Shown piece by piece: positions 8,590 to 20,162 of a DNA stretch of 38,844 nt. The DNA is from Acidovorax sp. CCYZU-2555 (lineage in GTDB: Bacteria > Pseudomonadota > Gammaproteobacteria > Burkholderiales > Burkholderiaceae_C): the NCBI RefSeq assembly GCF_018413525.1, contig NZ_JAHCDD010000057.1, forward strand, positions 1 through 38,844, written 5' to 3'. Position 1 is the stretch's first letter; every line of letters begins with the position of its first letter. The translations under genes and the position numbers were made by a program. Under the pieces are notes generated by a model. It was not told the origin of the DNA. It ran no database searches and was given only the letters and a program-made list of their open reading frames with translations.

Positions 8590-9273
8590 ATGTACGAACT
8601 CGGTGTGGTTTATCGCAACATTCAACGTGCCGACAAGGCAGCAGCCGACGGCCTCGCGGCCCTGGGCTCGGCGACGGTGCACGAAGCCATGGGCCGCGTG
8701 GGCCTGCTCAAGCCCTATATGCGTCCCATCTACCCGGGCCAGCAGGTGTCTGGCACAGCCGTCACGGTGCTGCTGCAGCCCGGCGACAACTGGATGATGC
8801 ATGTCGCGGCCGAACAGATCCAGCCCGGCGACGTGGTGGTCGCGGCCGTCACTTCCGAATGCACGGACGGCTATTTCGGCGATCTGCTGGCGACCAGCTT
8901 CCAGGCGCGCGGCGCGCGCGCGCTGATCATCGACGCCGGCGTGCGCGATGTGAAGACGCTCCAAGAGATGAACTTCCCGGTCTGGAGCCGGGCGATCTCG
9001 TCGCGCGGCACCATCAAGGCCACGCTGGGCTCGGTCAACATTCCCGTGGTCTGCGCGGGCATGTGGGTCACGCCCGGCGATGTGATCGTCGCCGATGACG
9101 ACGGCGTGGTCTGCGTGCCCGCGGCCAAGGCCGTCGCCACGCTCGAGGCCGCGCAAAAGCGCGAAAGCTTCGAAGGCGAAAAGCGCGCCAAGCTGGCTTC
9201 GGGCGTGCTGGGCCTCGACATGTACAAGATGCGCGAACCGCTGGAAAAAGCGGGCCTACGTTACATCGACTGA
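8590..9273 (+). CDS. pmdF: 4-carboxy-4-hydroxy-2-oxoadipate (CHA) aldolase
   Basis: A 227-residue HMG/CHA aldolase of the class II pyruvate aldolase (RraA-like fold) family. It cleaves CHA to pyruvate and oxaloacetate with a divalent metal, ending the protocatechuate 4,5-cleavage route. The metal and substrate motifs are visible: GDLLA (97-101) and IDAGVRD with Arg119 and Asp120, matching the catalytic arginine-aspartate pair of the family. Length is normal. The start at 8590 follows AGGAGA, 13 bp upstream; the frame is open further upstream into pmdE but that part is not homologous. It sits between the hydratase and the PDC hydrolase, as in other pmd operons. Confidence 0.95.
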   Translation: MYELGVVYRNIQRADKAAADGLAALGSATVHEAMGRVGLLKPYMRPIYPGQQVSGTAVTVLLQPGDNWMMHVAAEQIQPGDVVVAAVTSECTDGYFGDLLATSFQARGARALIIDAGVRDVKTLQEMNFPVWSRAISSRGTIKATLGSVNIPVVCAGMWVTPGDVIVADDDGVVCVPAAKAVATLEAAQKRESFEGEKRAKLASGVLGLDMYKMREPLEKAGLRYID

Positions 9274-9286
9274 AGGACGGAACAAA

Positions 9287-10204
9287 ATGCCCAATTTTGA
9301 AAAAACCCCCGGCTGGCTCGACTGGTACAGCGGCCCGGCCAAGCCCAAGTTCCAGGTGCCTGCGGGCGCGGTCGATGCCCACTGCCATGTGTTCGGCCCG
9401 GGCAACGAATTCCCGTTCGCGCCCGAGCGCAAGTACACGCCTTGCGACGCGAGCAAGGCCCAGCTGTTCGCCCTGCGCGACCACCTGGGCTTTGCGCGCA
9501 ATGTGATCGTGCAGGCCACCTGCCACGGCGCCGACAACAGCGCCATGGTCGATGCATGTCTCGCCGCGGGCGGCAAGGCGCGTGGCGTGGCCACCGTCAA
9601 GCGCAGCATCAGCGACGAAGAACTGCAGAAGCTGCATGACGCCGGCGTGCGCGGCGTGCGCTTCAATTTCGTCAAGCGCCTGGTCGACTTCACGCCCAAG
9701 GACGAGCTGCTGGAAATCGCGGGCCGCATCCAGAAACTGGGCTGGCATGTGGTGATCTACTTCGAGGCCGTCGATCTGCCCGAGCTGTGGGACTTCTTCA
9801 CCAGCCTGCCGACCACGGTGGTCGTGGACCACATGGGCCGCCCCGATGTGAGCAAGCCCATCGACGGCCCCGAGTTCGAGCTGTTCCTGAAGTTCATGCG
9901 CGAGCACAAGAACGTCTGGAGCAAGGTCTCGTGCCCCGAGCGCCTGTCCGTGACCGGCCCCAAGGCGCTCGACGGCGAGCAGAATGCCTATAAGGATGTG
10001 GTGCCGTTCGCGCGCCGCGTGGTCGAGGAATTCCCTGACCGCGTGCTGTGGGGCACCGACTGGCCGCACCCCAATCTCAAGGACCACATGCCCGACGACG
10101 GCCTGCTGGTGGATTTCATTCCCCACATCGCGCCTACGGAAGAACTGCAACGCAAGCTGCTGGTGGACAATCCCATGCGTCTCTACTGGCCCGAGGAAGC
10201 CTGA
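9287..10204 (+). CDS. pmdD: 2-pyrone-4,6-dicarboxylate (PDC) hydrolase (LigI-type)
   Basis: A 305-residue amidohydrolase-superfamily lactonase that opens PDC to 4-oxalomesaconate, apparently metal-independent in the characterised LigI. Substrate and catalytic residues seen are His32 and His34 (DAHCHVFGP), the histidine in VVVDHMGRPD, and the general-base aspartate in WGTDWPHPN. The start at 9287 follows GAAGGACGG and gives the normal N-terminus MPNFEKTPGWLDWYSG; the frame is open further upstream but that region belongs to pmdF. It begins 13 bp after pmdF and its stop is 2 bp before pmdA, so translation is likely coupled. Confidence 0.95.
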   Translation: MPNFEKTPGWLDWYSGPAKPKFQVPAGAVDAHCHVFGPGNEFPFAPERKYTPCDASKAQLFALRDHLGFARNVIVQATCHGADNSAMVDACLAAGGKARGVATVKRSISDEELQKLHDAGVRGVRFNFVKRLVDFTPKDELLEIAGRIQKLGWHVVIYFEAVDLPELWDFFTSLPTTVVVDHMGRPDVSKPIDGPEFELFLKFMREHKNVWSKVSCPERLSVTGPKALDGEQNAYKDVVPFARRVVEEFPDRVLWGTDWPHPNLKDHMPDDGLLVDFIPHIAPTEELQRKLLVDNPMRLYWPEEA

Positions 10205-10206
10205 TC

Positions 10207-12472
<2,266 letters not shown>

Positions 12473-12506
12473 GGAATCGGGCATGCTTGCCTGACCTCGC
12501 AACCTG

Positions 12507-12550
12507 AAAGCCAGTGCCCGCGAAACGCGTGCACTGGCTTTGTTCTTTCC
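12507..12550 (+). terminator. Rho-independent terminator after pmdC
   Basis: AAAGCCAGTGC (12507-12517) pairs perfectly with GCACTGGCTTT (12531-12541); inside it CGCG-AAA-CGCG extends the hairpin after one mismatch. A T-rich tail (TTTGTTCTTT) follows. It closes the pmd operon and separates it from the aldo/keto reductase, whose ribosome site AAGGA begins right after the tail. Confidence 0.85.
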
Positions 12551-12563
12551 AAGGATTCCATTG

Positions 12564-13577
12564 ATGCAAACGCGAAAAATCGGCCCCTTTGATGTCACTT
12601 CCGTCGGTCTGGGCTGCATGAACCTGAGCCATGCCTACGGCACGCCGCCCAGCGCCGAGCAGGGCCGCGAGCTGCTGGCCCATGCGCTTGACCAAGGTGT
12701 GACGCTGTTCGACACCGCCGCCCTCTATGGCTTTGGCGCGAATGAAACCCTGGTCGGCCCGGTGCTCGCGCCGCACCGCGAACGCATCACGCTGTGCAGC
12801 AAGGGCGGTATGGCCGGTGTGCCGGGCGACGACGGCGTGCTGCGCCGCGTGATCGACGGCCGGCCCGCGACGCTGCGGCGCAACTGCGAAGACAGCCTGC
12901 GCCGCCTGGGCACCGACGTGATCGACCTCTACTACCTGCATCGCTGGGACAAATCGGTGCCCATCGAGGAATCCGTGGGCGAAATGGGCCGGCTGCTGCA
13001 GGAAGGCAAGGTGCGCGCGCTGGGCCTGTCCGAAGTGTCTGCCGAGACGCTGGTGCGCGCCCACCGCGAGCACCCGATCACCGCATTGCAAAGCGAGTAC
13101 TCGCTGTGGTCGCGCAACGCCGAACTCGGCACGCTGCAGCGCTGCGCCGAACTGGGCATTGCCTATGTGGCGTTCAGCCCGCTGGGCCGGGGCTTTCTGG
13201 GCGGCGATCTGCTCGACGCGGGGACGCTGGGCGAAAAGGACGTGCGTGCTGCCATGCCGCGCTTCTCGGCCGACAACTACCCGCGCAACCTGCGCCTGCT
13301 CGCGCCCATGCGCGAAATCGCCGAACAGGCCGACTGCAGCCTGGCCGCGCTGGCGATCGCCTGGGTGCTGCACCAGGGCGAACATGTGATCGCGCTGCCC
13401 GGCACCACGCAGCGCAAGCACCTGGACGAAGACCTGCACGGCGCCGAAGTCAAGCTGTCCAGCGCCCAGCTCGAGCAGCTCGACGCGCTGTTCCAGCCGT
13501 CGGCGATCGCGGGCAGCCGCTATGCGGCGCAGGGGCACAGGGAAGTCGATACCGAAGAGTTCGCGCCACAGGTCTGA
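12564..13577 (+). CDS. Aldo/keto reductase
   Basis: A 337-residue aldo/keto reductase, an NADPH-dependent TIM-barrel oxidoreductase of the YakC/AKR13-like type. The start at 12564 is chosen for AAGGA 9-13 bp upstream and for the typical N-terminus MQTRKIGPFDVTSVGLGCMNLS. The catalytic tetrad is visible: Asp50 (LFDTA), Tyr55 (ALYGFG), Lys80 (LCSKGG) and His126 (YYLHRWD). The cofactor-binding motif near the C-terminus is ALPGTTQRKHLDEDL. It lies alone between two terminators, directly after the pmd operon. It is not a known step of protocatechuate 4,5-cleavage; a role in clearing aromatic or keto aldehydes is only a guess. Confidence 0.93.
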   Translation: MQTRKIGPFDVTSVGLGCMNLSHAYGTPPSAEQGRELLAHALDQGVTLFDTAALYGFGANETLVGPVLAPHRERITLCSKGGMAGVPGDDGVLRRVIDGRPATLRRNCEDSLRRLGTDVIDLYYLHRWDKSVPIEESVGEMGRLLQEGKVRALGLSEVSAETLVRAHREHPITALQSEYSLWSRNAELGTLQRCAELGIAYVAFSPLGRGFLGGDLLDAGTLGEKDVRAAMPRFSADNYPRNLRLLAPMREIAEQADCSLAALAIAWVLHQGEHVIALPGTTQRKHLDEDLHGAEVKLSSAQLEQLDALFQPSAIAGSRYAAQGHREVDTEEFAPQV

Positions 13578-13593
13578 AGGGCCGCAGGCGATG

Positions 13594-13631
13594 AAAAAAG
13601 CCGCTGCAGTCGCCTGCAGCGGCTTTTCTTT
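13594..13631. terminator. Bidirectional terminator between convergent genes
   Basis: AAAAGCCGCTGCAG (13596-13609) and CTGCAGCGGCTTTT (13614-13627) form a perfect 14-bp stem with a TCGC loop, with an A-run on the left and a T-run on the right. It can end transcription from the aldo/keto reductase (rightward) and from the Bug gene at 13662-14663 (leftward). Confidence 0.9.
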
Positions 13632-13661
13632 TCCAGCACCCGGCAAGGCCGGGCGCCCGGC

Positions 13662-14663
13662 TCAGAGCTCGAGGTTCGCGCGCCGGATCACATCGCCGAA
13701 GCGCTTGTTCTCGTCGACCATGAACGTCTTGAATTCCTGCGGCGTGGGGAAGTAGTTCTCGTAGCCGAAGGTCTGGAACTTGGGCTGCACATCGGGTTCG
13801 GCCAACGCCTTCATGGTGTCGCGGCGGATCTTGTCGACCACGGCTGCGGGCGTGCTCTTGGACACCGCAAAAGCGTTCCAGCCGGTGACGATGGCATTGG
13901 CCGGGCCGCCCGATTCGGCGACCGTGGGAACGTCTTCATAGCCCTTGAGGCGGTGCGGGGCCAGCACGGCCAGGAAGCGCAGCTTGCCCGAGCGCGCCAG
14001 CGGGCCGGCCGTGCCCGACGAGCCCAGCGCGAACGCGAGTTCGCCCGTGGCCACGCTGGTGTACAGCTGGCTGGTTTCCTTGTAGATCACATGCTCCATC
14101 TTCGTGCCGGTCAGCGATTCGAGCAGCGCCGAGCCCAGGTGCACGGGATTGCCCACCGACCACGAGCCGTAGTTGAGCTTGCCGGGACGCGCCTTGGCGT
14201 CGGCAATCAGGTCGGCCATGGTCTTGTAGGGACTGTCGGTGGCGACGCAGACGAAGAAGAAGGTGCGAAACAGCGGCAGCACGACTTCGAAGTCCTTGTC
14301 GATGTTGTAGGGCAGCTTCTTGAACAGATGGGGGTAGGCCGCGAGGTGGACGTTGTCGAGCTGAATGATGTCGGTGCCGTCGGTCGCGCCGCGCTTGAAC
14401 GCATCGATGGCGATGAAGCCATTGCCGCCGGGGCGGTTCTCGACGATCACCGGCTGGTTCCACAGGCGCGAAAGCTTGTCGGCGACCAGGCGCGAAGTGC
14501 CATCGGGGCCGCCGCCCACGGGGAACGGATTGATGATGCGAACCTGCTTGGTGGGCCAGTTGGTGATGGTCTGCGCACGCGCCGGGGCCATGGCGCCCAG
14601 CGCCAGCGCGCCCAGGGCAAGGCCGGCACTGCGGCGGTTCATTTGGCGTGTTTCTGCTGTCAT
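13662..14663 (-). CDS. Bug-family (TTT) periplasmic solute-binding receptor 2
   Basis: A 333-residue Bug protein. The start at 14663 has GGAGAC just upstream; a second ATG seven codons later is also possible. The leader MNRRSAGLALGALALGAMAP ends at ARAQ (about residue 30). The binding-site framework is present: IINPFPVGGGPDGTSR, VIVENRPGGNGFIAIDAF and SWSVGNPVHLGSALLESLTG. Unlike the other receptors here, the domain near residue 90 reads ATDGTDIIQLDNVHLAAY. It is divergent from a LysR gene, with a 165-bp shared upstream region, so the pair looks like a ligand-receptor and its regulator. It lies between the pmd operon and pobA, which makes an aromatic acid or a ring-cleavage acid a reasonable but unproven ligand. 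Confidence 0.92.
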   Translation of the reverse strand: MTAETRQMNRRSAGLALGALALGAMAPARAQTITNWPTKQVRIINPFPVGGGPDGTSRLVADKLSRLWNQPVIVENRPGGNGFIAIDAFKRGATDGTDIIQLDNVHLAAYPHLFKKLPYNIDKDFEVVLPLFRTFFFVCVATDSPYKTMADLIADAKARPGKLNYGSWSVGNPVHLGSALLESLTGTKMEHVIYKETSQLYTSVATGELAFALGSSGTAGPLARSGKLRFLAVLAPHRLKGYEDVPTVAESGGPANAIVTGWNAFAVSKSTPAAVVDKIRRDTMKALAEPDVQPKFQTFGYENYFPTPQEFKTFMVDENKRFGDVIRRANLEL

Positions 14664-14828
14664 TTTGTCTCCGTTATCGGCTGATCGCGTTTTTTAATGC
14701 GCTCGCTCTTATGCGAACCAGGGGCGAACGCAACTTATTCTGCATTGTGGCAGGCCCGCCCGTATCACCTAGACGCCCGCCTCTCTACCAGCTATAGCAA
14801 AATGGCATGGTTACAGTTCGAGTGCGTC

Positions 14829-15737
14829 ATGAATCTTCAGCAGATAGAAACTTTTGTCCAGGTAGCCGAGACCGGCAGCTTCAGCAAGGCCGCGCTCTTG
14901 CTCGATATAGCGCAGCCGGCGTTGAGCCGCCAGGTGCGGACGCTGGAAATCGAGCTGCGCGAAACGCTGCTGATACGCACCGGCCGCGGCGTCACGCTCA
15001 CCGACGCCGGCCGCCGCCTGCTCGAGCATGGCCACGCCATCATGCAGCGCGTGGCCCTGGCCAAGGAAGACCTGGGCAGCCAGCGCGACGAACCCGTGGG
15101 CCGCATCGTGGTCGGCCTGCCGCCCAGTCTTGCGCGCCGGCTCACGCTGCCGCTGATCGACATCTTCAGCCGTGAAATGCCCAAGGCCGGCCTGGCCGTG
15201 GTCGAAGGCTTTTCAGTCAACATGGCCGAATGGCTCACATCGGGCCGTATGGACCTGGCGCTGGTCTACACGCCCGAGCCCCAGCCGCAGGTCGAAGTCA
15301 CGCCCGTGCTCGAAGAGCGGCTGTGCCTGATCGGACCCGCAAGCATGGGCCATCGCACGTCGGTGCGCTTTGACGAGCTGTCGGGCTATCCGCTGATCAT
15401 GCCCCAGCGCGGCCAGATCTTTCGCAAGCTGATGGAAGCGCAGGCCACGCTGTCGCAGGTCAAGCTCAACGTGGTCTGGGAAGTCTCCAGCGTGCCCGCG
15501 ATCCTGGACCTGGTGCGCGGCGGCTACGGCTACGCCGCGCTCACGGCCAGCGCACTCAGCAGCCATGACCACCAGGACGAACTGGCCTGCATTCCCATCG
15601 AATCGCCGGGCATCGTGAGCACGCTGTGCATGGCGCAGTCGGCGAAGAAGAAAAGCACGCCGCTGATTCGCCGCACTTCAGAGTTGCTGCGGGGTCTGTG
15701 CCTGGAGGCGGCTGTCAGGCCTTTGAAGGGGGAGTGA
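14829..15737 (+). CDS. LysR-family transcriptional regulator (divergent from Bug 2)
   Basis: A 302-residue LysR protein. The start MNLQQIETFVQVAETGSFSK at 14829 places the HTH at residues 1-60 (AALLLDIAQPALSRQVRTLE); the frame is open upstream but that extension is not family-like. The effector domain begins near residue 90 (GRIVVGLPPSLARRLTLPLI) and resembles the Nac/CynR-like branch. It is divergent from the Bug receptor gene, which is the likely target, and convergent with the IclR gene downstream. No clear Shine-Dalgarno is seen. Pathway control of pmd by this gene is possible but not shown. Confidence 0.9.
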   Translation: MNLQQIETFVQVAETGSFSKAALLLDIAQPALSRQVRTLEIELRETLLIRTGRGVTLTDAGRRLLEHGHAIMQRVALAKEDLGSQRDEPVGRIVVGLPPSLARRLTLPLIDIFSREMPKAGLAVVEGFSVNMAEWLTSGRMDLALVYTPEPQPQVEVTPVLEERLCLIGPASMGHRTSVRFDELSGYPLIMPQRGQIFRKLMEAQATLSQVKLNVVWEVSSVPAILDLVRGGYGYAALTASALSSHDHQDELACIPIESPGIVSTLCMAQSAKKKSTPLIRRTSELLRGLCLEAAVRPLKGE

Positions 15738-15802
15738 TTTTTTGGGCTGGGCGGCTTGTGTGCACAGGCAGGCCCTCAACTTCCCCGTTCGCACAGCATT
15801 CC

Positions 15803-16603
15803 CTATAACAACGGCCTCAACTCCTGCGCCGCATCGCGCAGCAGCGGCAGCAGGTTGCGCTCCAGCGCCTGGGCCGTCATGTGCTGCGCCGACATGACGG
15901 CATTGAGTGCGGCCACGGTCTGGCCCGCGCTGTTGCGCAGCGGCACGGCGATCGCCTGCACGCCCAGTTCGTGCTCTTCCTGGGCTATGCAGTAGTCCTG
16001 GGCGCGCACCTGGTCCAGGCAGGCGTGCAGTTCGGCGGGCTGGGTCAGCGTGTGCAGCGTGAGCCGGTGCAGCGTGCGACAGGCCAGCCATTCATCGAGC
16101 GCCGGCAAGGGCAGGGCAGCCAGCAGCACGCGGCCCGTGGACGACGCATGCGCGGGCAGCCGGCTGCCCAGGTGCACCCCATGGGCGAACAGCTGCTGGG
16201 CCGCGCCCTGCGCTGTGCTGCGCGCGATGACCACGGTTTCGCTGCCCGCCAGAATCGCCGCCGAGAAAGAGAACGCCGCGAGCGCGCTCAAGCGATTGAG
16301 CACGGGCTGCACGGTGCGCGGCAGGCGGGCGCTCGCGAGATAGCTGCCCGACAGGCCCAGCACCTTGGGCGTGAGCCAGAAATGGTGGCCGTCGGATTCT
16401 AGATAGCCCAGGTGGGCAAGCGTCAGCAGATGGCGGCGCGCGGCCGCGCGCGTGAGGCCCGCGCGCTCCGCGGCGAGCGTGGCGTTGAGCCGCTGGCGCT
16501 CGGTGTCGAAGCATTCGAGCACCGCCAGGCCCTTGCCCAGGCCTGCGATGTAGTCGGCTGCGGCGATGCCGGAGCCGGGCGATGGGGACGGCGAGGGTGT
16601 CAT
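15803..16603 (-). CDS. pobR: IclR-family regulator, PobR/PcaU-like, divergent from pobA
   Basis: A 266-residue IclR-family protein using the start at 16603; a longer start at 16639 would place coding sequence over the operator and is less likely. The winged-helix domain covers about residues 15-80 (DYIAGLGKGLAVLECFD, LTRAAARRHLLTLAHLGYL, FWLTPKVLGLSGSYL). The C-terminal effector domain shows SSTGRVLLAAL, EEHELGVQAIAVPLRNSAG and AALNAVMSA. PobR and PcaU of Acinetobacter have this architecture and activate their targets when bound to 4-hydroxybenzoate or protocatechuate. Divergence from pobA and the three-copy operator between them make a PobR role likely. The symbol is given by context, not by a sequence search. 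Confidence 0.85.
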   Translation of the reverse strand: MTPSPSPSPGSGIAAADYIAGLGKGLAVLECFDTERQRLNATLAAERAGLTRAAARRHLLTLAHLGYLESDGHHFWLTPKVLGLSGSYLASARLPRTVQPVLNRLSALAAFSFSAAILAGSETVVIARSTAQGAAQQLFAHGVHLGSRLPAHASSTGRVLLAALPLPALDEWLACRTLHRLTLHTLTQPAELHACLDQVRAQDYCIAQEEHELGVQAIAVPLRNSAGQTVAALNAVMSAQHMTAQALERNLLPLLRDAAQELRPLL

Positions 16604-16619
16604 GGGCGTGGCGGAAGAT

Positions 16620-16661
16620 ATTGCGCGATAGCCGCACATTTTGCGCGATGATCGCGCAAAA
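16620..16661. promoter_or_regulatory. Three-copy IclR-type operator of pobA
   Basis: Three 10-bp motifs lie here: ATTGCGCGAT (16620-16629), TTTGCGCGAT (16640-16649) and its inverted copy ATCGCGCAAA (16651-16660). Copies 2 and 3 form the palindrome TTTTGCGCGAT-G-ATCGCGCAAAA (16639-16661); copy 1 is a direct repeat exactly 20 bp away. A palindrome plus a direct repeat of a 10-bp unit is the arrangement known for PcaU/PobR of Acinetobacter. It lies 73 bp upstream of the pobA start. Confidence 0.75.
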
Positions 16662-16706
16662 GTCGATTCAAGCTTGCGCTGGCGCAGAGCTTCGCTTCTA
16701 CGCTAG

Positions 16707-17909
<1,203 letters not shown>

Positions 17910-17911
17910 GC

Positions 17912-17945
17912 AAAAAAAAGGGCGCTGCATAAGCAGCGCCCGAAT
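17912..17945 (-). terminator. Terminator between pobA and TauD-like gene
   Basis: GGGCGCTGC (17920-17928) and GCAGCGCCC (17933-17941) form a 9-bp stem with an ATAA loop. An eight-A run lies to its left, which reads as a T-tract on the minus strand, so it is a good terminator for the leftward TauD-like gene. For pobA the same hairpin lacks a downstream T-run. Confidence 0.8.
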
Positions 17946-17979
17946 TCCCTTGAGGGGAAGAGACATTCGTTGCGGCGGC

Positions 17980-18969
17980 TCAGTAGGCCGCTCCATGCGC
18001 GGCCAGCACCGGGTCGCCCTGGATGGCGATCGAAGCGCGGCCATCGGCGCCCACCGGCACTTCGCCGACGAGCGTGCTGCGGTAGAGCTGGCGGTCGTAT
18101 TCGAGCGCGAAGATGTCCTGCGGCGCGACATGGGCCGTGGAGCGGTTGTCCCAGAAGGCGATGGAGCCGGTTTCCCATTTGAAGCGCACGGTGAATTCGC
18201 TGGCCACCGCATGCTCCCACAGCAGTTCGAGCAAGACCCGCGATTCGCGCGTGCGCAGGCCGCTGATGCTCTTGAGAAAGCCGGGGCTGATATAGAGCAC
18301 CTGTTCGCCGGTTTCGGGGTGCACGGTGACCAGCGGATGCTCGCTGACCAGCGTGTTGTTCTTGATCAGTTCCAGATATTCGGGCGTGGGGCTCGCGCCC
18401 GTGGGCGGGCTGAAGCGGTGCTCGCCGCGCAGACCTTGCAGGAAGGCTTTCAGCGGTTCCGACAGCGCGTCATAGGCCGCGGCCAGATTGGTCCATTGCG
18501 TATCGCCGCCATAGGGCGGAATGGTCACGCCGCGCAGGATCGATGCCGCGGGCGGGTTGTGCGCCGCGGTGACGTCTGCATGCCAGCCGGTCCAGGGCCG
18601 GCGCTCGGGTTCGCTGCCGTGGCTGTTGGCGCGGCGGTGCTTGGCAATGGAGTACAGCTCGGGATGGCCGTCGACATGGCCGAACACCGGGTGGCCTATG
18701 GTCAGATCGCCAAACTGGCGCGCGAACGCGACATGCTGTTCATGGCTCAGATGCTGGTCGCGAAAGAACACGACTTTCCAGCGCAGCAGCGCCGAGCGAA
18801 TGCTGTGCACTTCGGCCGGCGTCAGCGCCTGGCCCAGATCGACGCCGCCAATCAGCGCGCCGATATGGGCCGATTGCGGCACGGCGCTGATGTGCGGCGT
18901 GGCCCGCAGCGCGGTCTCCAGACGGTCGGTCAGCAGCTCCTTGGCGCTGGCATTCAAACGCATGTTCAT
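17980..18969 (-). CDS. TauD/TfdA-family Fe(II)/2-oxoglutarate dioxygenase
   Basis: A 329-residue TauD/TfdA-family dioxygenase. The start at 18969 is picked because AGGAGA lies about 7 bp upstream. The facial triad is His130 and Asp132 (WHADVT) with His280 (STAHVAP); the 2-oxoglutarate-binding arginine is in YDRQLYRSTL (Arg293 or Arg297). VVFFRDQHLSHEQHVAFARQ and FGHVDGHPELYSI are typical of the family. Members oxidise sulfonates (taurine), aryloxyalkanoates (2,4-D) or other acids, so the substrate cannot be told. It starts 19 bp after the stop of a Bug-like gene and ends at a terminator, which suggests it acts on the compound bound by that receptor. GntR control is inferred from the cluster. 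Confidence 0.92.
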   Translation of the reverse strand: MNMRLNASAKELLTDRLETALRATPHISAVPQSAHIGALIGGVDLGQALTPAEVHSIRSALLRWKVVFFRDQHLSHEQHVAFARQFGDLTIGHPVFGHVDGHPELYSIAKHRRANSHGSEPERRPWTGWHADVTAAHNPPAASILRGVTIPPYGGDTQWTNLAAAYDALSEPLKAFLQGLRGEHRFSPPTGASPTPEYLELIKNNTLVSEHPLVTVHPETGEQVLYISPGFLKSISGLRTRESRVLLELLWEHAVASEFTVRFKWETGSIAFWDNRSTAHVAPQDIFALEYDRQLYRSTLVGEVPVGADGRASIAIQGDPVLAAHGAAY

Positions 18970-18988
18970 CGCAGTCTCCTGGTTGTTC

Positions 18989-20032
18989 TCAGGGTGCCTT
19001 GGCAATCTTGCGCGGCGCTGCCGGCAGCAGGCCCAGTTCGCCGAGCAAGGCCTGGTTGGTGTCGAGCTGCGTCTGCAGCAATTGCTGCGTCGCCTGCGGG
19101 CCCTGGAACCAGGGCTCCCATTGGTTGAGCGCAACGAAGTCTTTCCACTCGCGTGTTTCCGACACCTTGCGCAGCGCTTCGACCCAATAGGCTTTCTGCG
19201 CGGCGCTGGCGCCGGGAACGGTCATCACGCCCTGGAACGAGTCGCTGACATAGTCGATGCCTTGTTCTTTCCAGGTCGGTGCCTGGGCGAACGCGCCGCC
19301 CAGGCGCTGTTCGGCGGCAATCGCCAGCACGCGGATGCGGCCGCTTTGCAGATAGGGCAGCAGATTGGGCGTGGTCGCGGAGACCACGTCGAGATGGCCG
19401 CCCGCGAGGGCCGTCATCGACTCGGCCGAGGATTTGTAGGGCACGATGCGCAAGCCCTTGATGTCCACGCCTGCCAGTTTGAGCGGTTGCGCCACGCCCA
19501 GGTGGATATGGTTGCCCAGTGTGGTCGCAATGCCTATCGAATATTTGCCAGGGTCCTGCTTGAGCTGGGCCACGAGATCCTGCGTGCTGCGCAGCGGCGA
19601 GTCGGCGCGCACCACCACCGTGACGAATTCGCGAAACAGCGTCGCCAGCGGCGTGCCTTTTTGCAGGTGGTCGGGCAGGGCGTTCTGCGCCAGGCTGTTG
19701 CCGTAGCTGGTGCTCAGAGTCATCAGCGCATGCGCGTCGCCCGGATGGCGGTGCAGGCCTTCGAGCGCGACGATGCCGTGCGCACTCGATTTGTTGCTGA
19801 CGATGAAGCCCGGTGCGAGCTTTTCGCGCGTCAGCAGCTCGGTCAGCTTGCGCGCCGCGACGTCGAGGGCCGCGCCCGCGCCGCTGGGCACGATGAATTC
19901 GGTGGACTTGCGCGGCTTCCAGTCGGCGCCGGCGTCGCTTTGCGCCTGCGCCGGCAGCCAGGCGCCGCAGGCCAGGGCCATGAGCGCGGCCAGCGCAGGA
20001 CGCAGGGACAGGGGACGGGACGTGGTCGGCAT
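18989..20032 (-). CDS. Divergent Bug-family periplasmic binding protein 3
   Basis: A 347-residue TTT receptor-like protein with a signal peptide (LRPALAALMALACGAWLP, cleavage near AQAQ at about residue 31). The framework FIVPSGAGAALDVAARKL replaces the usual PGG-x-x-D motif with SGAGAALD, and the ENRPGAGG segment is replaced by FIVSNKSSAHGIVAL. These are the ligand-contact loops, so its ligand probably differs from that of standard Bug proteins. Other parts are normal (DPGKYSIGIATTLGNHIHLG, LRIVPYKSSAESMTALAGGH, IRVLAIAAEQRLGG). It lies between the GntR gene and the TauD-like gene in one leftward group. No TctAB permease is nearby. Confidence 0.85.
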   Translation of the reverse strand: MPTTSRPLSLRPALAALMALACGAWLPAQAQSDAGADWKPRKSTEFIVPSGAGAALDVAARKLTELLTREKLAPGFIVSNKSSAHGIVALEGLHRHPGDAHALMTLSTSYGNSLAQNALPDHLQKGTPLATLFREFVTVVVRADSPLRSTQDLVAQLKQDPGKYSIGIATTLGNHIHLGVAQPLKLAGVDIKGLRIVPYKSSAESMTALAGGHLDVVSATTPNLLPYLQSGRIRVLAIAAEQRLGGAFAQAPTWKEQGIDYVSDSFQGVMTVPGASAAQKAYWVEALRKVSETREWKDFVALNQWEPWFQGPQATQQLLQTQLDTNQALLGELGLLPAAPRKIAKAP

Positions 20033-20162
20033 GGCGCGGTTCCTTGGAATGCAGGCTCGCCGCTTTTTGCGGCGTTGATCTGCACTTTAGGAAACCGGGC
20101 CCGAGACGGGAACAAAGCTTTTCGCATGAGCTTGCGCGCGAAACGCGTAAGCCTGGGCTGTT

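Noticed and set aside
15738..15802. Terminator between the LysR and PobR-like genes
   Set aside because: A GGCTTGTG/CACAGGC-type stem is imperfect and is not followed by a T-run in either direction.
16604..16639. Longer N-terminus for the PobR-like gene, starting at 16639
   Set aside because: It would place coding sequence over the first operator repeat; the start at 16603 gives the usual protein length and leaves the operator free.
16674..16704. Promoter for pobA (TTGCGC then TACGCT)
   Set aside because: Spacing would be 19 bp and the -10 box is poor. The place is plausible beside the operator but the match is too weak to list.
20058..20074. Hairpin CGCCGC-TTTTT-GCGGCG upstream of Bug 3
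   Set aside because: Short arms and no known leader element; chance is likely in high-GC DNA.
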